From NCBI RefSeq assembly GCF_000380065.1, contig NZ_KB904368.1, positions 1 through 39,576 on the forward strand: a stretch of 39,576 bases of DNA. The letters are read 5' to 3'. Source of the stretch: Streptococcus massiliensis DSM 18628. Its GTDB lineage: Bacteria > Bacillota > Bacilli > Lactobacillales > Streptococcaceae. This document shows, one piece after another, positions 26,161 through 33,942 of this stretch (the first letter of the stretch is position 1; each line of letters opens with the position of its first letter). The notes below the pieces were generated by a model that was not told the DNA's origin, did no database searches, and saw nothing but the letters and a program-made list of their open reading frames with translations. The position numbers were made by a program, and so were the translations under genes.

Positions 26161-28411
26161 ATAATTCCGGAAAGAGTTTGGCGAGGATTTTCGGCGTGAT
26201 TTCTTGCCCCGGCCCTTCCGCACAATAGGTGTGCATATACATAGAGGGATTGAAGTTGAGCTCAATGCAGGTACAGTTGGGATTTTCCTTGGTGGAAATA
26301 GCAGAGCTGTCAGGGATAATCAAATCAACGCCGCAAGCCCAAGTGCCCATAGCGAGGGCCATCTCCGCTGCCAAGTCCTTGTAGGATGGGTGCATGGTCT
26401 CGGTCACATCAATCGAATCGCCCCCTGTAGAGATATTGGAGTTTCGCCGCAGCTCGACCTTGGTGCCTTGAGGCAAGATGTCGTCTGGCTGGTAGCCTTG
26501 CTGGGCAAGCATGAGCAGCTCAATCTCACCCAGCTGGATTTTTTCCAGAGGCGAGCGGTGGTCGCGTCCGCGCAAAGGATTATCATTTTTTTGCGCGACT
26601 AATTGACGAATGGTGTGAATGCCGTCACCGACCACATTTGCAGCGACGCGCAGCAAGACCGCTTCACACTTGCCGTCCAAAACAAAGAAGCGATACTCGG
26701 TTCCTGCGATAAATTCTTCTACTAGGACGGAGGAGTCCTCAGAAAAAGCGAGCTCTAGCGCTTTTTGGTAGGCAGCGTAGCTGGTCGGTTCTTGGAAAAT
26801 GGAAATGCCCAGACCAAAATTGGTTGATTTTGGCTTGACCACGATTTGCTTGCCTTTGATGTGGGAAAAGTAGTCTAGCCCTGCTTGGAGGCTGGTAAAT
26901 TCCGCCCCGTCTGGAACTGAAAAACCAGCTGCAGCAAGGATTTTCTTGGTCACGGTTTTATTTGCCATGGCCAGTGGCATAACATAGTTATCCTTGGAAG
27001 TCATATTGCCGTTTTTAACATATTCGACATGGTCGCCATGCCAGAGCTTGAGGAACTGGTCGTTTTCATCTAAAATCTCAACCTGCAGCCCTTTTTGAAG
27101 GGCATCAAAGAGCAGCATCTGAGTGGAGAGTTCCATATTTTCATAGCCCTTGAGCGCGTAGGGAGCCGTCCAGGCGTAGTCGCGGTATTCTTGCGCCTTG
27201 GCTAAGCCAAAAGCCTGCAAGGATTGCTGCTCAATGTAAGGCAGGAGCTGTCCTGCGATAGTCAGCTGCGGGTCAAGCAGAGCTGCCTGCACTTTTTCTA
27301 CTAATCCTTGATAGTAAGCTCCTAGCTGGAAATACTGGATTAGGTTTTGCAGCGCCGCTAGGATAGGCTGAGCATCTGCCTCTTTAGGCAAATTGGTCAA
27401 GGGATGAGCCAGCGCCACTTGGTTGTTCAAGTCGTGGGCAGCAGCCAGTTCTTGGTCAATATTCTCCTCCTTATCATCCAGCCAGAGCAGAGCCAGCAGC
27501 AGGAGCTGCACGGTGTCCATGGTTTCCTGACTGATACCTAAGGGCTCAAAGGGATTGAGGTCGAAAGAGCGAAATTCCAGATAGGTCACCCCTTTTTCTA
27601 AGTAAGCACGATTCTGATTTTGCCCACGAAAACGCACAGCCGCGTAGCATTCTTTCTCTGCAATCAAGTCGCCCTGCTCGACATAGCGCTCAATATCAGA
27701 GACATATTTTTCCAAGGAAGTGTAAGAAAAATGAATATGATCCTCATTGACATAGCCAAAGTCGCTGTTGCGAAAAGAGCGGACAGGCTGGCTTACTTCT
27801 TCTGGCAGAAAACCTGCTTCTGCAATCGGCGCAGCCCCGTAGAGATAGGTCAAAAGCCAGCGATAACGCAGGAAATTGCGCGCCAGTTTGAGATAGAGGG
27901 CGTTTTTGAAATCAAGTAAAGAGCTGTAGTCGCTCGCCTTAAAGAGGGCAGCGGTCAAATCCGCGCCCAGCTCCATATTGTAATGAATACCAGAAATGGC
28001 TTGTAGCTTTTTACCGTATTTTTCAGCCAGCTGCTCCCGATAGTGAAACTCAAAATCATCTTCCAAGGCGGCGATTTGAATGTCCTTTTCATCTAGCTGA
28101 GGCGGCATGGAAAGAGGCCAGATCAGCTCCTCAGGCTCCAACGAGCGCTCTGCCACATCAGTGATAGCTCCTAGCAAGCGCCGCGCTTCCTTGGTAGAAT
28201 GAGCAATGGGCGTGATGAGCTCAAGCTGTTGCTCGCTAAAATCCGTCTGGATATAAGGATGAAAATTACGCGAACCAAATTTTTGAGGGTGGCTTGTTTG
28301 CGCCAAGTCGCCGTTTTCTGTCACGCGCAGCCCCTCGCGCTCTATGCCAAAAGTCGCTTGGAGGACAGGCGCTTCTCGGTCTAATTTTTGCAGAAGTTGA
28401 TTGATTTTCAT
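26159..28411 (-). CDS. gshAB: Bifunctional glutamate-cysteine ligase / glutathione synthetase
   Basis: The fused enzyme (also called GshF) makes glutathione from Glu, Cys and Gly in one chain, giving oxidative stress protection. The 750 residues begin with a glutamate-cysteine ligase domain (GIEREGLRV, FDLNPFEPLGIS; about residues 1-450) and end in an ATP-grasp domain (IVVKPKSTNFGLGISIF, FRFFVLDG-like text EYRFFVLDGKCEAVLLR, then EVTETMHPSY and CIELNFNPSMYMH). The length is standard for streptococci. It converges on the aldo/keto reductase gene. The ribosome binding site is weak and the promoter is not strong by eye. Confidence 0.97.
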   Translation of the reverse strand: MKINQLLQKLDREAPVLQATFGIEREGLRVTENGDLAQTSHPQKFGSRNFHPYIQTDFSEQQLELITPIAHSTKEARRLLGAITDVAERSLEPEELIWPLSMPPQLDEKDIQIAALEDDFEFHYREQLAEKYGKKLQAISGIHYNMELGADLTAALFKASDYSSLLDFKNALYLKLARNFLRYRWLLTYLYGAAPIAEAGFLPEEVSQPVRSFRNSDFGYVNEDHIHFSYTSLEKYVSDIERYVEQGDLIAEKECYAAVRFRGQNQNRAYLEKGVTYLEFRSFDLNPFEPLGISQETMDTVQLLLLALLWLDDKEENIDQELAAAHDLNNQVALAHPLTNLPKEADAQPILAALQNLIQYFQLGAYYQGLVEKVQAALLDPQLTIAGQLLPYIEQQSLQAFGLAKAQEYRDYAWTAPYALKGYENMELSTQMLLFDALQKGLQVEILDENDQFLKLWHGDHVEYVKNGNMTSKDNYVMPLAMANKTVTKKILAAAGFSVPDGAEFTSLQAGLDYFSHIKGKQIVVKPKSTNFGLGISIFQEPTSYAAYQKALELAFSEDSSVLVEEFIAGTEYRFFVLDGKCEAVLLRVAANVVGDGIHTIRQLVAQKNDNPLRGRDHRSPLEKIQLGEIELLMLAQQGYQPDDILPQGTKVELRRNSNISTGGDSIDVTETMHPSYKDLAAEMALAMGTWACGVDLIIPDSSAISTKENPNCTCIELNFNPSMYMHTYCAEGPGQEITPKILAKLFPEL

Positions 28412-28449
28412 AGTATGTATCCATTTTTTTAATTTATTAATGTTAGTCT

Positions 28450-28455
28450 ATTATA
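28450..28455 (-). promoter_or_regulatory. -10 box of the glutathione synthase gene (tentative)
   Basis: On the minus strand TATAAT (28455-28450) lies 39 bases before the ATG. No convincing -35 box is found 17 bases upstream. This is the only candidate in the 146-base gap between the two minus-strand units. Confidence 0.4.
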
Positions 28456-28543
28456 AAAAAGCTAGGAAAACAAATTTTCGCTACGTTTGTTCGTGATTTT
28501 TTAAAAAGGGTGAATGCGGATTAGACGAGTAAGAGGTAAATAG

Positions 28544-28568
28544 AAAAACAGAGAAAATTACTTCTCTG
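28544..28568 (-). terminator. telA terminator overlapping the stop codon
   Basis: On the minus strand CAGAGAA (28568-28562) pairs with TTCTCTG (28555-28549) around a six-base loop, followed by five T. The stop codon lies in the loop. Confidence 0.8.
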
Positions 28569-29841
28569 CTTCTTTTTCAGTGTTTGTCTCGTCGGTCGCT
28601 TCTTTTTGTGCCTCTTTTCCTTCATCAAGAAGAGCTTGGATGATTTTTTGATCCCGCAATTTTACAGAATCGTTGATGGTTTCGGCTGACTTGACAATGG
28701 TTTGTTCTAGTTGGGCGCGTTTTTTACGACCAGTTTCGATAGCCGCTACGATACTTTGATTTTGAGCGACTAGACTTTCTGCCAATTTTGTAACAGACTC
28801 AATAGCCACTGTAGGACTTTGGGCAGTTTTCTCCAGCTGAGGAATCGCCTCTTTGCTTGTTTCAGCTAGCAGTTGCAAAGCAGCGTTATTAGCATTAGCA
28901 ATAGCATCTGCCGTCATGCCTGATTTTACGGACTGCTGGAGCATGCCAAGCTGAGCGATAGAGAGTTTCATAGTTGGAATGGTATTACGACGAAGCATGC
29001 CCAGTTTTTGGCGCATATCAGAAGAGACCTTAACTAAATTGCGCATCTGTGGAGTTGTAGCCCAAGCGACATAGAGTCGACTGATGTACTCAGTGTGTTG
29101 TTGCTCAAGAGTATTGACAACCTCGGTCATGCGAGCAAGTTCTTGAGATTTTACTTGATAATCAACAGATGAAGTATCAAGACTAGCGATTTCATTTTGT
29201 AAAGCTTGAGCTCGTTGGCTAGACTCTTTTTGAGTTGCCTCAATAAAGGCAATGACCCCGACCAAGTTTTCGATTGATTTAGTGTTGTCTTCAATCAACA
29301 TCTCGGCAGAAACAATATTACGTGCCAGAACATCTTCTTGTTTGACAATAGTAGCAGCCATGCTATCCATTTTTTGTTCCACATTTTGTGAGTCAAAATA
29401 AAACTCTTGCAGCGTATTTTTTCCTTGTTTAAAGAGTTTTTGGAAGAAGTTCGGTTTCTTCTCTAACTCGGCTGGGCTGGCATCTTTATATTTGGCTACA
29501 AAACCATTTAGCTCACGGTTGGTTGCCAGTAAAAGCTCATCGACTTGTGGAATTTCTAATTTTTTCTGCTCGGAGAGAATGCGGTTTACAGTAGCATTTA
29601 CTTCCTCAACAGCCCCTTGCCCAAAATCCAGCAAGGCATTTTGATCTTCGACAAAATTGGTGACTAGTGCGGGCACTTTTGCTTCAATGGCACTTTGTTG
29701 TTCAGGACTCAGTTTTTCTAGAAATGTCAACTGTCCATTAGCGCTAGTTGGATTTGCTTCGATAATCTCCGTTGTTTTATCAGTTTTTTGTAAGGCGTTA
29801 TTAGCAATGCCGTCAATATCAAAATTAAATGTGTCTGCCAT
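28558..29841 (-). CDS. TelA family toxic anion resistance protein
   Basis: TelA-family proteins were named for tellurite resistance, but their molecular action is unclear. The 427 residues are mostly alpha-helical: low-complexity N-terminus, long charged helices and the family stretch around LARNIVSAEMLIEDNTKSIENLVGVIAFIE, DMRQKLGMLRRNTIPTMKL and NAALQLLAETSKEAI. There is no membrane segment or nucleotide-binding motif. The ATG shares one base with the stop codon of the xpaC-like gene (TAATG), so the two are translated together. Such xpaC-telA pairs occur across Firmicutes. No other resistance genes adjoin it. Confidence 0.9.
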   Translation of the reverse strand: MADTFNFDIDGIANNALQKTDKTTEIIEANPTSANGQLTFLEKLSPEQQSAIEAKVPALVTNFVEDQNALLDFGQGAVEEVNATVNRILSEQKKLEIPQVDELLLATNRELNGFVAKYKDASPAELEKKPNFFQKLFKQGKNTLQEFYFDSQNVEQKMDSMAATIVKQEDVLARNIVSAEMLIEDNTKSIENLVGVIAFIEATQKESSQRAQALQNEIASLDTSSVDYQVKSQELARMTEVVNTLEQQHTEYISRLYVAWATTPQMRNLVKVSSDMRQKLGMLRRNTIPTMKLSIAQLGMLQQSVKSGMTADAIANANNAALQLLAETSKEAIPQLEKTAQSPTVAIESVTKLAESLVAQNQSIVAAIETGRKKRAQLEQTIVKSAETINDSVKLRDQKIIQALLDEGKEAQKEATDETNTEKEAEK

Positions 29842-30689
29842 TAGATCTGTTCTCCCTTGCTATTGCTTTTTTTCATAGATTCATTAGTGATGATTCGTAG
29901 GCTAATATCAAAATCTCGCATATCAGCTTCATTTAGCTCCTTGAGTGTATCATCTAGGTCAATATCAAACTGCTCCATGGCAGCCTTAGCCTTTTCAAGG
30001 CGTTCCTCAGCATTATGAAAATCCTTTGGTGAAGCCTTGATTTTCAAGTAACCTTGCAAAACATCTTCAAAACGCTCCATCTGTGACTGGTGAACCGCCG
30101 TCAATTCTTCCTTGTTGCCACTATCAGACTGAGCGATTTTTTCCAAAATCGCCTCATGGTCCGTTTGAATATTTTGGACGGTTTGGACAATTTCAGGCGC
30201 CAACTCTTCCAATATTTTTGGGCTAGAGTGTGACGGATAGCCTGTTTTTATAACTTGCGCTCGGCTCTCAACTTGCCTAAGTTGTTCCTTAATATCATCC
30301 TGTGAAATACGGATTCGATCCATGATCCGACGGTAGATATTGTTATCCAAGTAGTTTGCTAGTGCCTGAGTTTCTGCATCGATTTGTCTCAATCTAGGTA
30401 AAACTTCTAGAGATAATTGTTGATACTGGGCGTCCTGTTCAGGATTTTTATAACCATCTAATTGCTTAAGTTGGCCGTCTGTTTCGCGAATCAGTTGCTT
30501 TAACTGACTGATTCGTTGCTGAATTTGTGAAGCGGAAAGCCTTTTTTGCGATTTACGATAAGTATAAATACCGTACCCACCTGCAATTAAAAAAGCTAAA
30601 GGCACGATATAATGCAGATTTGTTATAAGGAAAACAACTAATATAATATAGGCAAAAATTTTCCAATTAAATGATTGTTTATTTCTCAT
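29841..30689 (-). CDS. xpaC: XpaC-like protein
   Basis: XpaC proteins were originally reported as 5-bromo-4-chloroindolyl phosphate hydrolysis proteins; the real function is unknown. The 282 residues start with a short basic stretch and one or two membrane segments (residues about 11-37, hydrophobic with a GGYGIYTY turn), followed by a long coiled-coil region to the C-terminus. The length fits the family. It lies directly upstream of telA and overlaps it by one base, which suggests the two act together at the membrane. The ATG has no good ribosome binding site; CCTCCTTT directly precedes it. Confidence 0.85.
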   Translation of the reverse strand: MRNKQSFNWKIFAYIILVVFLITNLHYIVPLAFLIAGGYGIYTYRKSQKRLSASQIQQRISQLKQLIRETDGQLKQLDGYKNPEQDAQYQQLSLEVLPRLRQIDAETQALANYLDNNIYRRIMDRIRISQDDIKEQLRQVESRAQVIKTGYPSHSSPKILEELAPEIVQTVQNIQTDHEAILEKIAQSDSGNKEELTAVHQSQMERFEDVLQGYLKIKASPKDFHNAEERLEKAKAAMEQFDIDLDDTLKELNEADMRDFDISLRIITNESMKKSNSKGEQI

Positions 30690-30729
30690 AAAGGAGGTAA
30701 ACTCTTTTCAGTAAAAATCTCTTGTCTCT

Positions 30730-30738
30730 ATTTTATCA
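30730..30738 (-). promoter_or_regulatory. Extended -10 promoter of xpaC-telA
   Basis: On the minus strand TGA followed by TAAAAT (30735-30730) is an extended -10 element about 40 bases before the xpaC ATG; no good -35 box. The DNA from 30740 to 30895, up to the purA promoter, is AT-rich and shows no gene. Confidence 0.5.
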
Positions 30739-30897
30739 TAAAGATTGAATAAAGTGGAAACAGAAATAAAAATCATTAAATTTAGAGGGGAATGCAACAA
30801 ATAGACGAACTTTGTTTTAAATATATGCTTTAAAATGCGTAAAAAATGAACTTTATTTTTTTAACTTTTGTAATTGTTGATAAAATCCGTTCTTTAC

Positions 30898-31003
30898 TTG
30901 AAGTTTTTCCTGAATTTTCTTATAATGAAGTGTAAGATATGCTTGCGGGTGAGATTCCTGCCCTGCATTTCAGAAAGGAAGAGCGAAAAGCTCAATTGAA
31001 ATC
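30898..31003 (+). promoter_or_regulatory. purA promoter and leader
   Basis: TTGAAG (30898-30903), a 17-base spacer and TATAAT (30921-30926). The leader of about 70 bases contains ATGC (30939-30942) to GCAT (30965-30968) as a closing stem over GCGGG/CCTGC, then AAAGGA (30974-30979), then a small hairpin GAGC-GAAAA-GCTC (30981-30993) between the ribosome binding site and the ATG. The purA gene has no better ribosome binding site closer to its start. Confidence 0.6.
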
Positions 31004-32290
31004 ATGACATCAGTTGTAGTTGTAGGAACCCAGTGGGGAGATGAAGGCAAGGGGAAGATTACAGACTTCCTGTCTGCCAATGCCGAAGTCATTGCGCGCT
31101 ACCAAGGCGGTGACAATGCGGGGCATACGATTGTAATCGACGGAAAAAAATATAAATTGCACCTCATTCCTTCAGGAATTTTCTTTCCTGAAAAGATTTC
31201 GGTCATCGGAAATGGCATGGTGGTCAATCCCAAATCCTTGGTTCAGGAATTAGACTATTTGCATGGTGAGGGCGTCAGTACGAAAAATCTGCGGATTTCT
31301 GACCGGGCGCACGTCATTTTGCCTTACCACGTCAAGCTCGACCAGCTGCAAGAAGACGCCAAAGGCGTCAATAAAATCGGTACGACCATTAAGGGGATTG
31401 GACCGACTTATATGGACAAGGCTGCGCGGGTTGGCATTCGGATTGCGGATTTGCTGGACAAGGATATTTTCAGAGAGCGTTTGGAGCGCAATTTAGCCGA
31501 GAAAAATCGTCTCTTTGAGAAATTGTACGACAGTGAAGCCATTAGCTTTGACGAGATTTTTGAAGAATACTACGAGTACGGTCAGACAATCAAGCAGTAT
31601 GTGACCGATACATCGGTGATTTTGAATGATGCGCTGGACCACGGTAAACGCGTGCTTTTTGAGGGCGCGCAAGGGGTCATGCTGGACATTGACCAAGGAA
31701 CCTATCCTTTTGTCACGTCGTCCAATCCAGTCGCTGGTGGTGTGACTATTGGCTCTGGCGTGGGGCCAAGCAAGATTGACAAGGTAGTCGGGGTTTGCAA
31801 GGCTTACACCAGCCGTGTGGGAGACGGTCCGTTTCCGACGGAGTTGTTTGATGAAGTCGGCGACCGCATTCGCGATGTTGGTCATGAGTATGGAACGACG
31901 ACAGGACGTCCGCGTCGCGTAGGTTGGTTTGACTCGGTTGTCATGCGCCATAGTCGCCGCGTGTCAGGGATTACTAATCTCTCGCTCAATTCGATTGATG
32001 TTCTGACCGGGCTTGATACCGTCAAGATTTGTGTTGCTTACGATTTGGACGGGGAGCGGATTGACCATTATCCTGCCAGCCTAGAGCAGCTCAAGCGTTG
32101 CCAGCCGATTTATGAAGAATTACCGGGCTGGTCAGAGGACATCACAGGCGTTCGCAGTCTCGAAGACCTGCCAGAAAATGCCCGCAATTATGTACGCCGC
32201 GTTTCAGAGCTAGTCGGCGTCCGCATTTCCACCTTCTCAGTCGGACCCGACCGCGAACAAACCAATATCCTGGAAAGCGTGTGGGGTTAA
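31004..32290 (+). CDS. purA: Adenylosuccinate synthetase
   Basis: PurA makes adenylosuccinate from IMP, aspartate and GTP, the first committed step to AMP. The 428 residues have the P-loop [11 protein letters not shown] at 8-18 with catalytic Asp13, GGDNAGHT with His41, and the later signatures [19 protein letters not shown] (in fact read as [16 protein letters not shown]) and [12 protein letters not shown]. The length is standard. It has its own promoter and leader and ends in a hairpin that begins inside its stop codon. In S. pneumoniae, as I recall, tadA follows directly; here 276 bases and a nuclease gene intervene. Confidence 0.97.
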   Translation: MTSVVVVGTQWGDEGKGKITDFLSANAEVIARYQGGDNAGHTIVIDGKKYKLHLIPSGIFFPEKISVIGNGMVVNPKSLVQELDYLHGEGVSTKNLRISDRAHVILPYHVKLDQLQEDAKGVNKIGTTIKGIGPTYMDKAARVGIRIADLLDKDIFRERLERNLAEKNRLFEKLYDSEAISFDEIFEEYYEYGQTIKQYVTDTSVILNDALDHGKRVLFEGAQGVMLDIDQGTYPFVTSSNPVAGGVTIGSGVGPSKIDKVVGVCKAYTSRVGDGPFPTELFDEVGDRIRDVGHEYGTTTGRPRRVGWFDSVVMRHSRRVSGITNLSLNSIDVLTGLDTVKICVAYDLDGERIDHYPASLEQLKRCQPIYEELPGWSEDITGVRSLEDLPENARNYVRRVSELVGVRISTFSVGPDREQTNILESVWG

Positions 32291-32311
32291 AACAGTCCTG
32301 TGGACTGTTTT
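32289..32311 (+). terminator. Terminator at the end of purA (H1)
   Basis: AAAACAGTCC (32289-32298) pairs perfectly with GGACTGTTTT (32302-32311), loop TGT. The left arm begins in the purA stop codon. It is the first hairpin of the array described below. Confidence 0.75.
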
Positions 32312-32316
32312 AATCT

Positions 32317-32347
32317 GCGGATAAGAAGTCACATTAGTGACTTTACA
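32317..32347 (+). repeat. Hairpin repeat, copy 1
   Basis: The unit GATAAGAAGTCAC (32320-32332) plus ATTAGTGACTTTACA (32333-32347) carries a 7-base inner stem AAGTCAC/GTGACTT and tetraloop ATTA. It differs from copy 2 at two of 28 positions, both inside the hairpin. Confidence 0.85.
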
Positions 32348-32369
32348 AAAGAGCCTGAAGGCTCTTTTT
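32347..32369 (+). terminator. Terminator-like hairpin in the array (H3)
   Basis: AAAAGAGCC (32347-32355) pairs with GGCTCTTTT (32360-32368), loop TGAA, T run. It separates copies 1 and 2. Confidence 0.8.
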
Positions 32370-32374
32370 AAGTT

Positions 32375-32405
32375 GTAGATAAGAAGTCGCGTTAGTGACT
32401 TTACA
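32375..32405 (+). repeat. Hairpin repeat, copy 2
   Basis: The unit (28 bases at 32378-32405) has inner stem AAGTCGC/GTGACTT with a G-U pair and tetraloop GTTA. TGTA (32375-32378) pairs with TACA (32402-32405) across a one-sided internal loop (ATAAG). It starts 58 bases after copy 1. The short hairpin AGGTAC-AGT-GTACCT (32415-32429) follows it. Confidence 0.85.
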
Positions 32406-32438
32406 TTTTTAGCGAGGTACAGTGTACCTTATCAATCG

Positions 32439-32471
32439 GCGGATGAGAAGTCTCGGTAGCGACTTGTCCGC
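32439..32471 (+). repeat. Hairpin repeat, copy 3 (divergent)
   Basis: Inner stem AAGTC/GACTT with loop region TCGGTAGC, one-sided internal loop TGAG, and outer stem GCGGA (32439-32443) with TCCGC (32467-32471). It starts 64 bases after copy 2. The sequence has diverged, but the two-stem layout is the same, and its outer stem is different from that of copy 2 yet still pairs. Confidence 0.75.
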
Positions 32472-32490
32472 TTCTAAGCAAAAAATTCCC

Positions 32491-32518
32491 AAGTCATTGA
32501 TACTTCAATGGCTTTTTT
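32491..32518 (+). terminator. Terminator at the end of the hairpin array (H7)
   Basis: AAGTCATTGA (32491-32500) pairs with TCAATGGCTT (32505-32514) with one G-U pair, loop TACT, then T run. It lies just before the mrr-like gene promoter region. Confidence 0.85.
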
Positions 32519-32531
32519 GTTAGAAATTTTT

Positions 32532-32537
32532 TATAAT
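32532..32537 (+). promoter_or_regulatory. -10 box of the mrr-tadA unit (tentative)
   Basis: TATAAT lies 30 bases before the ATG in very AT-rich DNA; no clear -35 box at 17 bases. The upstream terminator H7 implies that a promoter is needed here. Confidence 0.5.
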
Positions 32538-32566
32538 AATTATAGTAAATAAAAAAGAGGAATAAA

Positions 32567-33469
32567 ATGAAAGAATTCGGTAATATGTCACGAAGCGAAC
32601 AAGAGCAGATTATGATTGTAGAGATTATTCAACATTTAAAAGAGTTGGGTGGCTATGCAACTAGAAAAGAGCTGATAGACTCGATAAAATTAGCTGATAA
32701 TAGGATTTCTGAGACATTTTTTGATGAAGTTAAAATCTCAGGAAGAAGTGGAAATGAATATCATCCTAGCCACTATGTATTTAACTTCGCAATAAAAAAT
32801 CTAATTCTTTTAGGTTATGTCAATAAACCTAGTCTTGCAAATTTTGAATTGACAGATTTAGGACGAAAAGTACAAATCTCTCCAGATTTTGGTAAGCAAG
32901 TACAATTTGAGGCGAGACCACTATGGAAAAACGTAAAAAATACAAACAATAAACCGAATGGAGCAGTGCAAGAAGTTATTTCTGAAATGAAAGATGACAA
33001 AGAAGCGGACTGGCGTATCCAATTATCAGACGCTTTAAAGGCTATGTCTCCTGAGAAATTTGAAGAGTTTTCTCGAGCACTGGTTAAGGAAATGGGAGTG
33101 AAAATTGATAATAAAATCGGAGTAAGCTATACTAATGATGGTGGCTTGGATGGTTTTGGGTATATCACTAGTAAAGATGACTTTCGAACAAATAGAGTTG
33201 CTATTCAGGCTAAAAAATGGGAGAGAAATATTCAAGCAGAAATTGATAAGTTTAGAGGAGCTATGGATAAACATAATGCGGAGTATGGAATTTTTATAAC
33301 TACTTCTGATTTTAGCAAGGGGGCTGTGGAAGCATCTCGCCTTGGAACACGTGTTATTACTCTTATCAATGGAGACGATATTTGTGATTTAGTGGCTCGT
33401 TATAAGTTACATGTTAGAGAAGTTGTGACTTACGAGCTGGGTGATTTTTATCAATCAGAAAGTAAATAA
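32567..33469 (+). CDS. Mrr-type restriction endonuclease
   Basis: The 300 residues have a Mrr N-terminal winged helix (EIIQHLKELGGYATRKELI, then FNFAIKNLILLGY and FELTDLGRK; about 15-105) and a C-terminal Mrr catalytic domain with the PD-(D/E)xK-like residues D191-GGL-D195-G and Q214-A-K216. Mrr-type enzymes cut methylated DNA, and no modification gene adjoins it, which fits a type IV solitary nuclease; the real target is unknown. The gene is AT-rich compared with its neighbours. It has an AGAGG ribosome binding site and ends 2 bases before tadA, so tadA may be co-transcribed with it. M7 (32585) is an alternative start. Confidence 0.88.
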   Translation: MKEFGNMSRSEQEQIMIVEIIQHLKELGGYATRKELIDSIKLADNRISETFFDEVKISGRSGNEYHPSHYVFNFAIKNLILLGYVNKPSLANFELTDLGRKVQISPDFGKQVQFEARPLWKNVKNTNNKPNGAVQEVISEMKDDKEADWRIQLSDALKAMSPEKFEEFSRALVKEMGVKIDNKIGVSYTNDGGLDGFGYITSKDDFRTNRVAIQAKKWERNIQAEIDKFRGAMDKHNAEYGIFITTSDFSKGAVEASRLGTRVITLINGDDICDLVARYKLHVREVVTYELGDFYQSESK

Positions 33470-33471
33470 TT

Positions 33472-33942
33472 ATGAACTACACACAAGAAGAAAAAGAAGC
33501 CTTCATGCGCGAGGCTTTGCGTGAGGCGGAGCGGGCGCTGAAAAATGACGAAATTCCCATTGGCTGTGTCATTGTCAAGGACGGCAAGATTATCGGGCGC
33601 GGGCACAATGCGCGTGAGGAGCTGGAACGAGCGGTTATGCACGCGGAGATTATGGCCATTGAGGCGGCAAATGCTCATGAAAATAGCTGGCGCTTGCTGG
33701 ATACGACCCTCTTTGTGACCATTGAGCCTTGTGTCATGTGCAGCGGTGCGATTGGCCTAGCTCGCATTCCGCAGGTCGTCTATGGCGCTAAAAATCAAAA
33801 ATTTGGTGCGGCAGGCAGCCTCTATGATATTTTGACCGATGAGCGACTCAATCACCGCGTGGCAGTCGAAACTGGGATTTTAGAGGAAGAATGCGCCAAA
33901 ATCATGCAAGATTTTTTCCGAAATCGGAGGAAGAAAAAATGA
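33472..33942 (+). CDS. tadA: tRNA(adenine34) deaminase
   Basis: TadA converts A34 to inosine in the tRNA wobble position (tRNA-Arg ACG) and is usually essential. The 156 residues have the zinc site HAE (His57, Glu59) and PCVMC (Cys87, Cys90). The ribosome binding site (GAAAG) is poor and lies in the end of the nuclease gene. It starts 2 bases after the mrr-like stop codon, and its own stop overlaps the next ATG (ATGA). The tadA to SRP RNA order is also seen in B. subtilis. Confidence 0.97.
   Translation: MNYTQEEKEAFMREALREAERALKNDEIPIGCVIVKDGKIIGRGHNAREELERAVMHAEIMAIEAANAHENSWRLLDTTLFVTIEPCVMCSGAIGLARIPQVVYGAKNQKFGAAGSLYDILTDERLNHRVAVETGILEEECAKIMQDFFRNRRKKK

Noticed and set aside
32289-32518. 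CRISPR array interpretation of the hairpin repeats
   Set aside because: Only three copies, 58 and 64 bases apart, the third diverged, with hairpins rather than unique spacers between them and no cas genes in the window.
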